Below, in pieces: positions 34,102-42,545 of a DNA stretch of 64,000 nt; the first letter of the stretch is position 1, and the number at the start of each line of letters is the position of its first letter. Where the stretch lies: positions 6,816 through 70,815 of the forward strand of contig JAZSFA010000040.1 in the NCBI GenBank assembly GCA_045531965.1. The letters run 5' to 3'. The position numbers and the translations under genes were made by a program. The DNA comes from CAMEON01 sp045531965 (GTDB taxonomy: Bacteria > Bacillota > Clostridia > Oscillospirales > CAG-272). Under the pieces are notes generated by a model. It made no database searches, had not been told where the DNA came from, and saw only the letters and a list, made by a program, of their open reading frames with translations.

Positions 34102-34179
34102 CATTTCTCCAATCTGCCGTCATGCTTCGGCAATATCATAAACTTTTGCATACTTTTTCCGAGTAATTTGATAAAAAGA

Positions 34180-34208
34180 TTGCAATTTCTTATAAAATCG
34201 TGTATAAT
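34180..34208 (+). promoter_or_regulatory. Promoter of the 34303 gene
   Basis: Plus strand TTGCAA (34180-34185), 17-bp spacer, TATAAT (34203-34208), 94 bp before the ATG. Confidence 0.75.
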
Positions 34209-34302
34209 GATACTATACCATATTTCGGGTAAAATTGCAAGTGTCCAACGAAAGAATATACAGAAATATTATAGGAAGAGTCCATTTGACCAAGGAGGTT
34301 TC

Positions 34303-34815
34303 ATGCAACGCTACACCCTCGAAGAATTTGCATCTATGCTGATCAGGCACTTTCACGACTACCGTCCCCGCGTAACCTATGACACGACGGATAAGGGCGA
34401 GCGGACTATGGAATTTTTGATTTCCAACCCCCACGATCTCCGTTTCTCTGTATCTCTGCAATGTAAGGAGATTCACCGTCAAGCCGACACCTGTACACTT
34501 TGGTTTGGGCAGGCAAAGGTCACGGGAACGCTTGATCCCGAAATGGCTGTTTCCGCCATCTCTACCATTGTCCACGGTGAGCTCATCGCCATCCTGAGGT
34601 ATAAAAACGAGGATGCCTATGATAATCACCGTCCCATGGAAAAACAGCAGTGGCTTTATCAGCTTACCGATGATGAAGATGATGACAGCGCCGCTTTAGA
34701 AAAGATGGAAGAAAGGCTTTCCAGGCCCCCGTCTCTTTTTGAGAAGCTCAGCGGAAATCTTCTGGGCGTCTTTGAGATTTTCTCATGGAGCGAGGCTCAA
34801 GTATTGAAACGTTAA
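34303..34815 (+). CDS. Hypothetical protein, 170 residues
   Basis: Not recognised. Starts MQRYTLEEFASMLIRHFHDY with AAGGAGG 5 nt ahead, which rules out the longer in-frame upstream start. Soluble alpha/beta look, with an acidic run (DDEDDDS) near residue 125. No signal peptide, metal motif or membrane helix. First plus-strand gene after the minus-strand block; its own promoter precedes it and a separate one precedes the next gene. Confidence 0.72.
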   Translation: MQRYTLEEFASMLIRHFHDYRPRVTYDTTDKGERTMEFLISNPHDLRFSVSLQCKEIHRQADTCTLWFGQAKVTGTLDPEMAVSAISTIVHGELIAILRYKNEDAYDNHRPMEKQQWLYQLTDDEDDDSAALEKMEERLSRPPSLFEKLSGNLLGVFEIFSWSEAQVLKR

Positions 34816-34842
34816 TTTTTTGAGGAAATTTCACTAAAGCTC

Positions 34843-34871
34843 TTGAAAAATACAAAACTATTGTGTATGAT
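34843..34871 (+). promoter_or_regulatory. Promoter of the MBL/ThuA/glycosidase cluster
   Basis: Plus strand TTGAAA (34843-34848), 17-bp spacer, TATGAT (34866-34871), 32 bp before the MBL-fold gene. This would drive the run of plus-strand genes to 40523. Confidence 0.72.
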
Positions 34872-34903
34872 ATAGATACTCCATCCAGAAAGGAAATCCA
34901 TGT

Positions 34904-35692
34904 ATGAAACTGACATTTCTCGGCACGGGCGCCGCTGACTGGGATATCCACGCTTTTTCTCCCGACGCGCCCTTCCGCCGTTTTTCCGGCACCCTTGTCA
35001 ACGACGACCTGATGATTGATCCGGGTCCTCACATCTTTCATTTTGCAGAGCATAACGGCACACCGGATATGTTTGATAACGTAAAAAACATCATTGTCAC
35101 TCATTCCCACGGCGATCATTTCAACGCGGAAACCGTCAAACGCCTTTGTCTTGGTCGAGATTGTACGCTTTGGGGCGATCCCGTATGCCGCCACCGTCTG
35201 TGCCTTGCTTTGGGCGAAGATACCGTCTCTCAAATCAAGTTTATGGAGACCTCTCTCAGACAGACCTATGACATCGGCGATTATGAAATCACGGTCATGC
35301 GCGCTAATCACGTCACCGAATATCCCGAAGAGACGGCACGGATGTATCTGATCAAGCAAGGAGACCGTGTTCTTTGGTGGACAGGTGACAGCGCCTGGAT
35401 CCCCACCGAATCATGGAACATCATCAGAGAACAGCCTGTCAACACAGCGGTGCTTGAGCTCACCTGCGGTGAGACTGCCCCCGACGACTGGCGCATTTTT
35501 GAACATAATACGCTGGACATGCTGACCCTGATGCTCAGAATGTTCCGGAAATACGAGCGTTTTGCTCCCGACGTGAAGTTTTACGTTACCCACATGGCAC
35601 GTACACTTCACACCGACCACGATACATTAAAGAACACCTTGGCTCAGCTGGAGGTGACCCCAGCTTACGACGGGCTTTGCATTGAAGTTTAA
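34904..35692 (+). CDS. MBL-fold metallo-hydrolase
   Basis: 262-residue metallo-beta-lactamase-fold protein. It begins MKLTFLGTGAADW and has the HxHxDH zinc motif in VTHSHGDHF, a later His in RANHVTEYP, and TGDSAW, as in many RNase Z/phosphodiesterase-like members. No signal peptide. Substrate unknown; its place ahead of ThuA and glycosidases hints at a sugar-phosphate or lactone substrate, which is inference only. Confidence 0.87.
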   Translation: MKLTFLGTGAADWDIHAFSPDAPFRRFSGTLVNDDLMIDPGPHIFHFAEHNGTPDMFDNVKNIIVTHSHGDHFNAETVKRLCLGRDCTLWGDPVCRHRLCLALGEDTVSQIKFMETSLRQTYDIGDYEITVMRANHVTEYPEETARMYLIKQGDRVLWWTGDSAWIPTESWNIIREQPVNTAVLELTCGETAPDDWRIFEHNTLDMLTLMLRMFRKYERFAPDVKFYVTHMARTLHTDHDTLKNTLAQLEVTPAYDGLCIEV

Positions 35693-35717
35693 TAATTAAC
35701 ATATAAGGAGAAGCATT

Positions 35718-36464
35718 ATGGCTGAAAAGATCTTAAACGTAACCGTATGGAACGAGTTCCGTCACGAGAGATATGAAGAAGCCTGCAAGGCCATTTATCC
35801 TGACGGTATTCACGGGCTGATCAAGTCCTTCCTGGATCCCGATCCCACACTGAACGTGCGTCTCGCCGCATTGGACGATCCCGATCAGGGTTTGCCCGAT
35901 GACGTACTGAACAGCACTGATGTTTTGCTTTGGTGGGGACATATGGCTCACCACGAGGTGGATGACGGTTTGGTGGAGCGCATCCGTCAGCGTGTTTACA
36001 CGGGCAAGATGGGTCTCATCGTTCTGCACTCAGGTCACCACTCCAAGGTGTTCAAGCAGGTAGTGGGCACCAACGGTAATCTGTCCTGGGGCAGAGATCA
36101 GAACGAGATCATGTGGAATCTGATGCCCGCGCACCCCATCGCCGCAGGCATTCCCGATCATTTTGAGCTGTTTGAGGAGCTATATTGCGAGCCCTTCTAC
36201 GTGCCCCAGCCCGACGAGCTGGTCTTCGGCGGCTGGTTTGAGGACGGCTTCATCTTCCGCGCGGGTCTGTGCTACTACCGCGGCGCGGGCAAGGTCTTTT
36301 ATTTCCAGCCCGGTCACGAATTCTGCCGCTCCTTCTATAATCCTTACGTTCAGCGCATCATTCAGAACGCCGTCAAATGGGCAGCGCCCAACGAGATCGT
36401 CTACCCCATTGAGAACGGTTGCCCTTGCATCCAGTACAAACTGTCGGACAAGTTTGAGCAGTAA
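35718..36464 (+). CDS. ThuA-like protein
   Basis: 248 residues, cytoplasmic, class I glutamine amidotransferase-like fold of the ThuA (trehalose utilisation) family. VTVWNEFRHE at the start, LLWWGHMAHHEVDD, LIVLHSGHHSKVFK and FQPGHEFCRSFYNP near the end are the family landmarks. ThuA proteins are tied to disaccharide oxidation pathways. The RBS AAGGAGAAGC precedes ATG. It sits directly upstream of three glycosidase-like genes. Confidence 0.87.
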   Translation: MAEKILNVTVWNEFRHERYEEACKAIYPDGIHGLIKSFLDPDPTLNVRLAALDDPDQGLPDDVLNSTDVLLWWGHMAHHEVDDGLVERIRQRVYTGKMGLIVLHSGHHSKVFKQVVGTNGNLSWGRDQNEIMWNLMPAHPIAAGIPDHFELFEELYCEPFYVPQPDELVFGGWFEDGFIFRAGLCYYRGAGKVFYFQPGHEFCRSFYNPYVQRIIQNAVKWAAPNEIVYPIENGCPCIQYKLSDKFEQ

Positions 36465-36528
36465 TTTTCGATCATCGGCGGCTTGTCTTAGGGCAGGCCG
36501 CTTTATTTCATGATAAGGAGACACAATC

Positions 36529-37821
36529 ATGCTGAAGCTCTCTTTTCCCGGTATCACACAGGAGCAGTTCGCTGATGCCTTTGCCGTTTTGGAGGAATGT
36601 AAAGCCACCCCCGCCCTGGGCTTCCCTTACCCCTTCATGGGGCCGGGCGGGCAGTACGGCAACTGCTGGTGGGAGCGGGACACCGCTCTGACCCTTCTGG
36701 GCTACCGCTGGCTGGATCCCGACTACTGCCGCATCGCCCTGGATAATTTCACCTTCGTGCAGAAGGGAAACGGCCGCATTCCCCTCTACGGCTTCGACCG
36801 CGTGCTGGATTACGATATCGAGTTGAGCGCCATCCCCGTAATCTTTGAGGTGGCCGCCTACGTCTGCCGCGAGACCACCGACGAGGACTACGTCCGCCGC
36901 ATCTACCATATGCTGGCGAGGTACATGGATTGGTGGCTGTCCCCCCTCAAACGAGACCCCAAAACAGGCCTGATCTGCGGCATTTTCGAGGAAAGCGACC
37001 CCTCGGATATCCACGAGCAGCTCACGGTAGCCCAGGTGGATCTGAACGTGCAGGTGGCCGTGGGCGCCGACGTGCTGGCGGAAATGGCCACCCGTCTGGG
37101 GGACACCGCCGCCGACCGCTACCGCACCCTCTTTGCCGAGGTGCGGGATGCCATCAACCGCTGGCTCTACAACCCCGCCGACGGAGGCTACTACGCATGG
37201 CTGGTGAATGAGGAGCGTCTGCTCACCGAGCAGGTCTACAACTCCATGTTCGACGTCTTCAAGCGGGGCATTATCCCCCTTGACCGCCGCCGGGGGCTTC
37301 TGAAGCTTCTTAAGGATGATTCCCTCTTCGGCTATGACAGCAAATGGGGCATCACCACCATGGCCAAGACCTGCGACCGCTACGTGGAGACGGTGGGCGT
37401 GTACCAAGGCTACCCCAGCTGGAGCGGCAACATCTGGACCTTCCGCAACCGCATCATCGCCACGGGACTTCTGGAGGCGGGACTGCGGGAGGAGGCCGCC
37501 CACATCGCCCTCCAGACCGTCCGCACCTTCAACGGCAACTACGCCGAGTTTGTCAGCCCCTCCACGGGAGAGGGCCACGGCGTGCTTCGCTACGGCTGGT
37601 CGGCATCGGAGTATATCCATCTCATCGTGGAGATGCTGTTCGGCATCCGCTACGACGCGGTGACCGATACGGTGACCGTCACTCCCTGTATGCCCCGTGA
37701 GCTGGATGGAGTGACCGTCTCCATCGGCAACCTGTCGGTAGGGGACAAATACCTCCACGTTACAATCAAGTGCGGGGATAACCAAGAGGTCGCCTACCGT
37801 ATCACCAGCTCCGAGGAATGA
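36529..37821 (+). CDS. MGH1/GH63-like alpha,alpha-barrel glycosidase
   Basis: 430 residues without signal peptide. The (alpha/alpha)6-type pattern includes YGNCWWERDTALTLLGYRW, GICGIFEESDPSD, LVNEERLLTEQVYNSMFDVF and GHGVLRYGWSASEY, as in the MGH1-like/GH63 group of glucosidases. Catalytic acids are likely Asp/Glu in WWERD and in the IFEESD region. Third codon positions are strikingly G/C rich against nearby genes, suggesting different origin. Specificity is not readable. Confidence 0.8.
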   Translation: MLKLSFPGITQEQFADAFAVLEECKATPALGFPYPFMGPGGQYGNCWWERDTALTLLGYRWLDPDYCRIALDNFTFVQKGNGRIPLYGFDRVLDYDIELSAIPVIFEVAAYVCRETTDEDYVRRIYHMLARYMDWWLSPLKRDPKTGLICGIFEESDPSDIHEQLTVAQVDLNVQVAVGADVLAEMATRLGDTAADRYRTLFAEVRDAINRWLYNPADGGYYAWLVNEERLLTEQVYNSMFDVFKRGIIPLDRRRGLLKLLKDDSLFGYDSKWGITTMAKTCDRYVETVGVYQGYPSWSGNIWTFRNRIIATGLLEAGLREEAAHIALQTVRTFNGNYAEFVSPSTGEGHGVLRYGWSASEYIHLIVEMLFGIRYDAVTDTVTVTPCMPRELDGVTVSIGNLSVGDKYLHVTIKCGDNQEVAYRITSSEE

Positions 37822-37863
37822 TCCCGTTCCGCCATCAACGAAACTGAATAAAGGAGAATCACC

Positions 37864-39093
37864 ATGAACAAGCGAATGGACAGAAGCCGCCTGAATTTCG
37901 GCGTATACCATCTCAGACCCTACGCCCGCACCGAGGCGCACATCAAGGACCTGGCCGACTGCGGCATTGATTTTGTGGTCTGCATGGACAACGACCGCCC
38001 CGCTCTGGATCTCTTCCACAAGTACGGCGTGGGTGCCATCGTCTCGGGCATCGTCCCCGGCTGGTGGGGCGGTGACGGCGACAACGCGGGCAAGCTCTGC
38101 GAGACCAACCCCATGGAGAAGTACGAGGCCGCCGCCAAGGCCTATTGCGATCACCCCGCCATCTGGGGCATCGATGTGGGCGACGAACCCTCGGCCCTGG
38201 ACTTCCCCTACTACGGGCGGGTCATGGACTACGTGAACCGTGCCTTCCCGAATCAGTTCCCTTACCTGAATCTCTACCCCAACTACGCATCGGTCTCCCA
38301 GAACAACGCAGAGGAGACGGTGAACCAGCTGGGCACCGCCACCTATGACGAGCATATCCAAAAATACTGCGAAAACGTCCCCGTGGACTATATCTGCTAC
38401 GATTTCTACCTCTACTCCATCAACGTCACCAAGCACTATGAGAACCTCCGCGTGGTGGCCGACGCCTGCCGCAATACGGGGCGGAGCATGTGGATCGTCC
38501 TCCAGGTCAATTCCAACAAGCCTGCCGAGTGGATGAGCGAGAACAACCTCCGCTTCCAGGCCTACACCTCCATGGCCTTCGGCGCCGAGAACATCATCTG
38601 GGCCTGCTACACCGCGGGCTGGTGGCACAATCAGGTGCTGGACGGCGAGGGCAACAAGACCCAGCAGTACGACAAGCTCAAGAAGATCAATGCCGAGATC
38701 CGCACCCTGGCCGATGAGTACATGAAATTCCGCCGCGTGTCCACCCATTTCGTGGGCTTCGATGGGCATCCCGACATGGTGGCGGTTCAGCAGGAGGCGA
38801 TTCCTTCCCTGTCCACGGGCGTGTTCTTCGACGTCAAGGCTGACAATGGCGCGCCTCTGGTGGTGGGAGAGATGGTCAGCAGAAACCACGACGGCTCGGT
38901 GGCTCTCATGGTCTGCGCCGCTGACGATCCCCCCGAGACCGACCCCAAGGAGTACAATATCACCTTCCGCGCCCCCGATCGCTGTGTCCGCGCCCTGGGC
39001 GGGAAGGGCTACAAGACCGTGACTCATTTGGGCGGCGGTGTCTATGCTGTGACCGTCAAATCCAACGAGGGCGTGCTGATCACCGCACGCTGA
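37864..39093 (+). CDS. Unassigned TIM-barrel glycosidase-like protein
   Basis: 409 residues, no signal peptide. The first 300 look like a clan-A glycosidase barrel: IWGIDVGDEPS places Glu-108 like the acid/base in the N/D-E-P motif, followed by VDYICYDFYLYS, MWIVLQVNS and AENIIWACYTAGWWHN. The last 100 residues look like a beta domain (SVALMVCAADDPPET). I do not recognise a numbered GH family. Codon use is G/C-rich as in the preceding gene. Nucleophile not identified with certainty. Confidence 0.72.
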   Translation: MNKRMDRSRLNFGVYHLRPYARTEAHIKDLADCGIDFVVCMDNDRPALDLFHKYGVGAIVSGIVPGWWGGDGDNAGKLCETNPMEKYEAAAKAYCDHPAIWGIDVGDEPSALDFPYYGRVMDYVNRAFPNQFPYLNLYPNYASVSQNNAEETVNQLGTATYDEHIQKYCENVPVDYICYDFYLYSINVTKHYENLRVVADACRNTGRSMWIVLQVNSNKPAEWMSENNLRFQAYTSMAFGAENIIWACYTAGWWHNQVLDGEGNKTQQYDKLKKINAEIRTLADEYMKFRRVSTHFVGFDGHPDMVAVQQEAIPSLSTGVFFDVKADNGAPLVVGEMVSRNHDGSVALMVCAADDPPETDPKEYNITFRAPDRCVRALGGKGYKTVTHLGGGVYAVTVKSNEGVLITAR

Positions 39094-39121
39094 ACAAATC
39101 ATTCACAAAAGGAGACAAAAC

Positions 39122-40264
39122 ATGGCAATTCTTGCAAAAACGCCCCCCATGGGCTTTAACACCTGGAACACCTTCGGTCCCGATATCAATGAGCAAATGG
39201 TGATGGAAATCACTGACGTCATGGTTGAGAAGGGCTACCGAGATGCGGGCTACAAATACGTGGTCATCGATGACTGCTGGTCACTCCGCGAGCGAGACGA
39301 AAACGGGAATTTGGTGGCTGATCCCGAAAAATTTCCCCACGGCATGAAATATGTTGCCGACTATGTCCACTCCAAGGGTTTGAAATTCGGAATGTACTCC
39401 TGTGCCGGTATCCGCACCTGTGCGGGCTATCCTTCCTCCTTTGACCACGAATACCAAGACGCCCGCACCTTCGCTTCTTGGGGCGTGGACTTCCTCAAAT
39501 ACGATTTCTGCTTCTTTCCTTCCTATGCTAACTGCAAGCACCGCTATTTGACCATGGCTCAGGCTCTCCGCTCCACGGGACGCGATATCCTGTTCTCCGC
39601 CTGCAACTGGGGCGTACAGGAGCCTTGGAACTGGATGCGCAGCGTAGGCGCACATATGTACCGCTCCACGGGTGACATTTGGGACAACTTCCCCTCCACC
39701 TCCGCCATCATGCAGAATCAGATGAACAACTACAATGCCAACGCCGCAGGCTGTTTCAATGACATGGATATGCTCACCGTGGGCATGGGCGGCAAGGGCA
39801 ACGTAGGCGGTAACGTGGGCAATACATACAATGAGTACGAGCTGCAGTTCGCTTACTGGTGCTTCTGCGCGGCTCCCCTGATGATGGGTGCCGATCTGCG
39901 CATCGTGGGTGAGGAGTACCGTGCTCTGCTTCAGCACAAGGAGCTGATTCGTCTGAATCAGGATCCTGAATGCCGTCCTCCCTACAAGGTTCGGGAGGAT
40001 GCGGGTTATCACGTCTTCATGCGCCACCTGGCTGACGGCGAGTTTGCCATTGGCGTGTTCAACCTTCACGAGGATGCCCGCTACGCCCAGGTCACTTTTG
40101 CAGAGATGGGTGTTCCCGCAGCCTCGGGTGTGAAGCTGGCACTGACCGACGTGATCACGGGCGAGGCATTGACACCCAAGCGCGACGATCTTCTGGTTCA
40201 CGTCCCCGGTCACTCCTGCAAAATCTACCGCGCAAAGTTCGTCCGCGACCGCAAGAAGTACTGA
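39122..40264 (+). CDS. GH27 alpha-galactosidase
   Basis: 380-residue retaining alpha-galactosidase (or N-acetylgalactosaminidase) of family GH27, cytoplasmic. PPMGFNTWNTFG at the start, VVIDDCWSLRERDENGNLV, the nucleophile Asp-128 in FLKYDFC and the acid/base Asp-185 in YRSTGDIWDNF fit the family; CFNDMDMLTVG and APLMMGADLR are also conserved. A C-terminal beta domain begins near 295. Compared with the two preceding genes its codon use is less G/C-rich. Confidence 0.92.
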   Translation: MAILAKTPPMGFNTWNTFGPDINEQMVMEITDVMVEKGYRDAGYKYVVIDDCWSLRERDENGNLVADPEKFPHGMKYVADYVHSKGLKFGMYSCAGIRTCAGYPSSFDHEYQDARTFASWGVDFLKYDFCFFPSYANCKHRYLTMAQALRSTGRDILFSACNWGVQEPWNWMRSVGAHMYRSTGDIWDNFPSTSAIMQNQMNNYNANAAGCFNDMDMLTVGMGGKGNVGGNVGNTYNEYELQFAYWCFCAAPLMMGADLRIVGEEYRALLQHKELIRLNQDPECRPPYKVREDAGYHVFMRHLADGEFAIGVFNLHEDARYAQVTFAEMGVPAASGVKLALTDVITGEALTPKRDDLLVHVPGHSCKIYRAKFVRDRKKY

Positions 40265-40274
40265 TACATCTTCC

Positions 40275-40523
40275 ATGGAATTCTATCAAAAGCCTTTGAT
40301 TATGGGACGAGCTGCCGACGCTTACTGTGTGGAGTGCGACGCTCCCATGACGGGAGATGAAGCCGCCCTTAACTACAAACTGGTAGACAAAAAGACCACT
40401 CGCATCCTCTGTCCCGTTTGTCTTGGAAAGAAAATGGAGACACCTCCCGACGTTCTGCGGGAGATGATCACGCTTTTTCGCAAGCAAGGATGTCGTTTTT
40501 TCTCCCCTTGGTTGGAAGAATAA
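40275..40523 (+). CDS. Small Cys-pair protein, 82 residues
   Basis: Not recognised. Has YCVECDAPM and ILCPVCLGKK, two CxxC pairs that could bind zinc. Starts 10 bp after the GH27 stop with no clear RBS, so it may be translated by coupling. It is followed by a terminator and closes the cluster. Confidence 0.6.
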   Translation: MEFYQKPLIMGRAADAYCVECDAPMTGDEAALNYKLVDKKTTRILCPVCLGKKMETPPDVLREMITLFRKQGCRFFSPWLEE

Positions 40524-40539
40524 GTAAAAAATTCAAAAC

Positions 40540-40567
40540 AGATCCTCGTCTTAAAGGGCGAGGATCT
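40540..40567 (+). terminator. Terminator of the glycosidase cluster
   Basis: 9-bp stem AGATCCTCG / CGAGGATCT around 10 nt, followed by CTTTTG on the plus strand. It sits 17 bp past the last stop. Confidence 0.85.
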
Positions 40568-40759
40568 CTTTTGTATAATATGGGACAAACCAACTTTGCG
40601 GTTTCTGATCAACATCAGCCTCATCATTCAGAAGCGGCGAATCCGTGAGTCGCTGATTGGACCAGCAGACAGTCATTCCATACACTTATCCATGTTTTGG
40701 TTCACACGTCGTTCACAGATATTTCCGAGAATTGAAACGAAGGAATCCGGGGATTTGAT

Positions 40760-40788
40760 TGACAATATCTGTGTTTTATGGTATAATA
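40760..40788 (+). promoter_or_regulatory. Consensus promoter of the sodium-pump genes
   Basis: Plus strand TTGACA (40760-40765), 17-bp spacer, TATAAT (40783-40788). Both boxes match the consensus fully, so strong constitutive expression is likely. It lies 36 bp before the first candidate start. Between 40568 and 40760 nothing else is seen. Confidence 0.88.
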
Positions 40789-40823
40789 TTCATGTTATGC
40801 TTAAAATATTTTGATGAAAGGTT

Positions 40824-41945
40824 GTGTGCATTTTGAATGAATTTCTTCAACTGCTCCAAGACTTGATCCCTTCAGATTTTGACCCCCGCCAGCTCGTTAT
40901 GTGGCTGATTGGCGGTGTGCTCATTTTCCTGGCGATTAAAAAGGAGATGGAACCTACGCTGCTCCTTCCCATCGGCTTTGGCGCTATCCTCGTGAATCTG
41001 CCTGTCATCGACGATCTTCCCGCGCTTCAGGAGCTCTACGAAGCCGGTATCGCTACCGAGCTTTTCCCGCTGATCTTGTTCATCGGTATTGGCGCCATGA
41101 TCGACTTTGGCCCTCTGCTTTCCAACCCCAAGCTGATGATTTTTGGCGCGGCAGCACAATTTGGTATCTTCTTTACCCTTTGCATGGCTTCCATGTTCTT
41201 TGACATCAATGATGCCGCTTCCATCGCCATCATCGGCGCGGCTGACGGTCCTACCGCCATTGTGGTTGCGGACAAACTCAATTCCCAGTATATGTCTGCC
41301 ATCATGGTCGCCGCCTACTCCTACATGGCATTGGTGCCGCTGATCCAGCCCCCTGTGATCAAGCTCCTTACCACTAAGAAAGAGCGCATGATCCGTATGC
41401 CTTATCAGCAGAAGGACGTGACCAAGACCACCCGTATCCTCTTCCCCATTGTCATTACGGTTATTGCCGGTATTGCCGCTCCCTCTTCTGTAGAGTTGGT
41501 AGGCTTTTTGATGTTCGGTAACCTGATCCGTGAGTGCGGTGTGCTGGATTCCCTGTCCGAGACCGCCCAAAAGGTGCTTGCCAACCTCATCACCATTTTC
41601 CTTGGTATCTCTATTGCCACCACCATGCGTTATGATCAGTTCCTCAAGTGGCAGACCCTTCTGATCCTCGGTTTGGGTCTTGTCGCCTTTATTGTGGATA
41701 CCGCGGGCGGCGTCCTGTTTGCCAAGCTTCTCAACCTGTTCCTGCCCAAGGACAAGAAGATCAACCCCATGATCGGTGCGGCAGGTATTTCCGCTTTCCC
41801 CATGTCCGGTCGTATTGTGCACAAGATGGGTCTGAAGGAAGATCCTCAGAACTTCCTGCTCATGCACTCCATCGGTGTTAACGTTTCGGGTCAGATTGCG
41901 TCTGTTATCGCAGGCGGTTTGATCCTCAGCTTCTTCGCTCGATAA
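40824..41945 (+). CDS. Sodium-pumping decarboxylase beta subunit (OadB/GcdB/MmdB family)
   Basis: 373-residue integral membrane protein with about 10 segments that decarboxylates the carboxybiotin and pumps sodium outward. GIGAMIDFGPLLSNP, IGAADGPTAIVVADKL with the conserved Asp, and GAAGISAFPMSGRIVHKMG are diagnostic. The start is uncertain: GTG at 40824 lies too near AAAGG, TTG at 40833 has about 11 nt spacing. The alpha (carboxyltransferase) and biotin-carrier subunits are not in the window, so the decarboxylated acid is unknown. Confidence 0.92.
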   Translation: MCILNEFLQLLQDLIPSDFDPRQLVMWLIGGVLIFLAIKKEMEPTLLLPIGFGAILVNLPVIDDLPALQELYEAGIATELFPLILFIGIGAMIDFGPLLSNPKLMIFGAAAQFGIFFTLCMASMFFDINDAASIAIIGAADGPTAIVVADKLNSQYMSAIMVAAYSYMALVPLIQPPVIKLLTTKKERMIRMPYQQKDVTKTTRILFPIVITVIAGIAAPSSVELVGFLMFGNLIRECGVLDSLSETAQKVLANLITIFLGISIATTMRYDQFLKWQTLLILGLGLVAFIVDTAGGVLFAKLLNLFLPKDKKINPMIGAAGISAFPMSGRIVHKMGLKEDPQNFLLMHSIGVNVSGQIASVIAGGLILSFFAR

Positions 41946-41957
41946 GGAGGGATAAAG

Positions 41958-42491
41958 ATGAAAACTGTGATTTCTAAACTGTCTGTCCTTACCCTTGCTG
42001 TCCTGATGCTTCTTTCCCTGTTCTGTTTCGCCGCAAGTGCCGAAGACGGCACGGCAGCCGAAGCAGTCACCTCTGCGGAAACCGAGGCAGCCACCGAGAT
42101 CATTTACGCGACTCAATGTCCCGAATGTGCGGCACTGACAAACGGCACGCCCTACTGCCCTTCCTGCGGTGAGGAAATGCCTGAGGTCACGGCTGTCTGG
42201 ACTTGTCAGCACGTCTGTAAAAAATCCTGCAAGCATGTGGGTAAGCATGAGGATGCTACCCCTTGCGGCGCTGTCAACGAAGGCGAATACTGCGTTTCCT
42301 GCGGCAGTCAGCGCCCCGAAGATGAATCGGGGATGGTTTTCAATTTTATGCCCGATCAATTCGTTGCCAATCTGAAATATATGGCAGCCGGTATGGTGGG
42401 TATCTTCCTTGTCATTGGCGTGATCATTCTGACCATTGTCTTCCTTGGCAAGGTGACCGCCCCAAAAAAGTCGGCAAATGATGCTGAATAA
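41958..42491 (+). CDS. OadG-like gamma subunit with an extracytoplasmic zinc-ribbon domain
   Basis: 177 residues. A signal peptide (1-28, cleavage after ASA) is followed by an acidic stretch, then Cys pairs C54/C57, C67/C70, C83/C87/C91 and C103, C112/C115 that suggest two zinc sites. The end, NLKYMAAGMVGIFLVIGVII, is the single helix of OadG-type gamma subunits, with a short charged tail. It lies 12 bp after the beta gene, where gamma is expected. The Cys-rich outer domain is not part of usual OadG. If the N-terminal segment is instead a retained helix, it has two TMs. Confidence 0.75.
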   Translation: MKTVISKLSVLTLAVLMLLSLFCFAASAEDGTAAEAVTSAETEAATEIIYATQCPECAALTNGTPYCPSCGEEMPEVTAVWTCQHVCKKSCKHVGKHEDATPCGAVNEGEYCVSCGSQRPEDESGMVFNFMPDQFVANLKYMAAGMVGIFLVIGVIILTIVFLGKVTAPKKSANDAE

Positions 42492-42502
42492 GTTAAAAAC
42501 TA

Positions 42503-42536
42503 AAAGAACGCACACCAGACTAGGTGTGCGTTCTTT
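42503..42536. terminator. Bidirectional terminator between the pump genes and the lipid kinase
   Basis: Perfect 14-bp stem AAAGAACGCACACC / GGTGTGCGTTCTTT with a 6-nt loop, flanked by short A/T runs. It sits between converging genes and would serve both strands. Confidence 0.9.
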
Positions 42537-42545
42537 GCTTATGTG

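Noticed and set aside
36508..39102. An 864-codon minus-strand frame opposite the glycosidase genes
   Set aside because: It is opposite two G/C-rich genes, where stop codons are rare on the other strand; its translation has low-complexity His/Val/Gly content and no domain.
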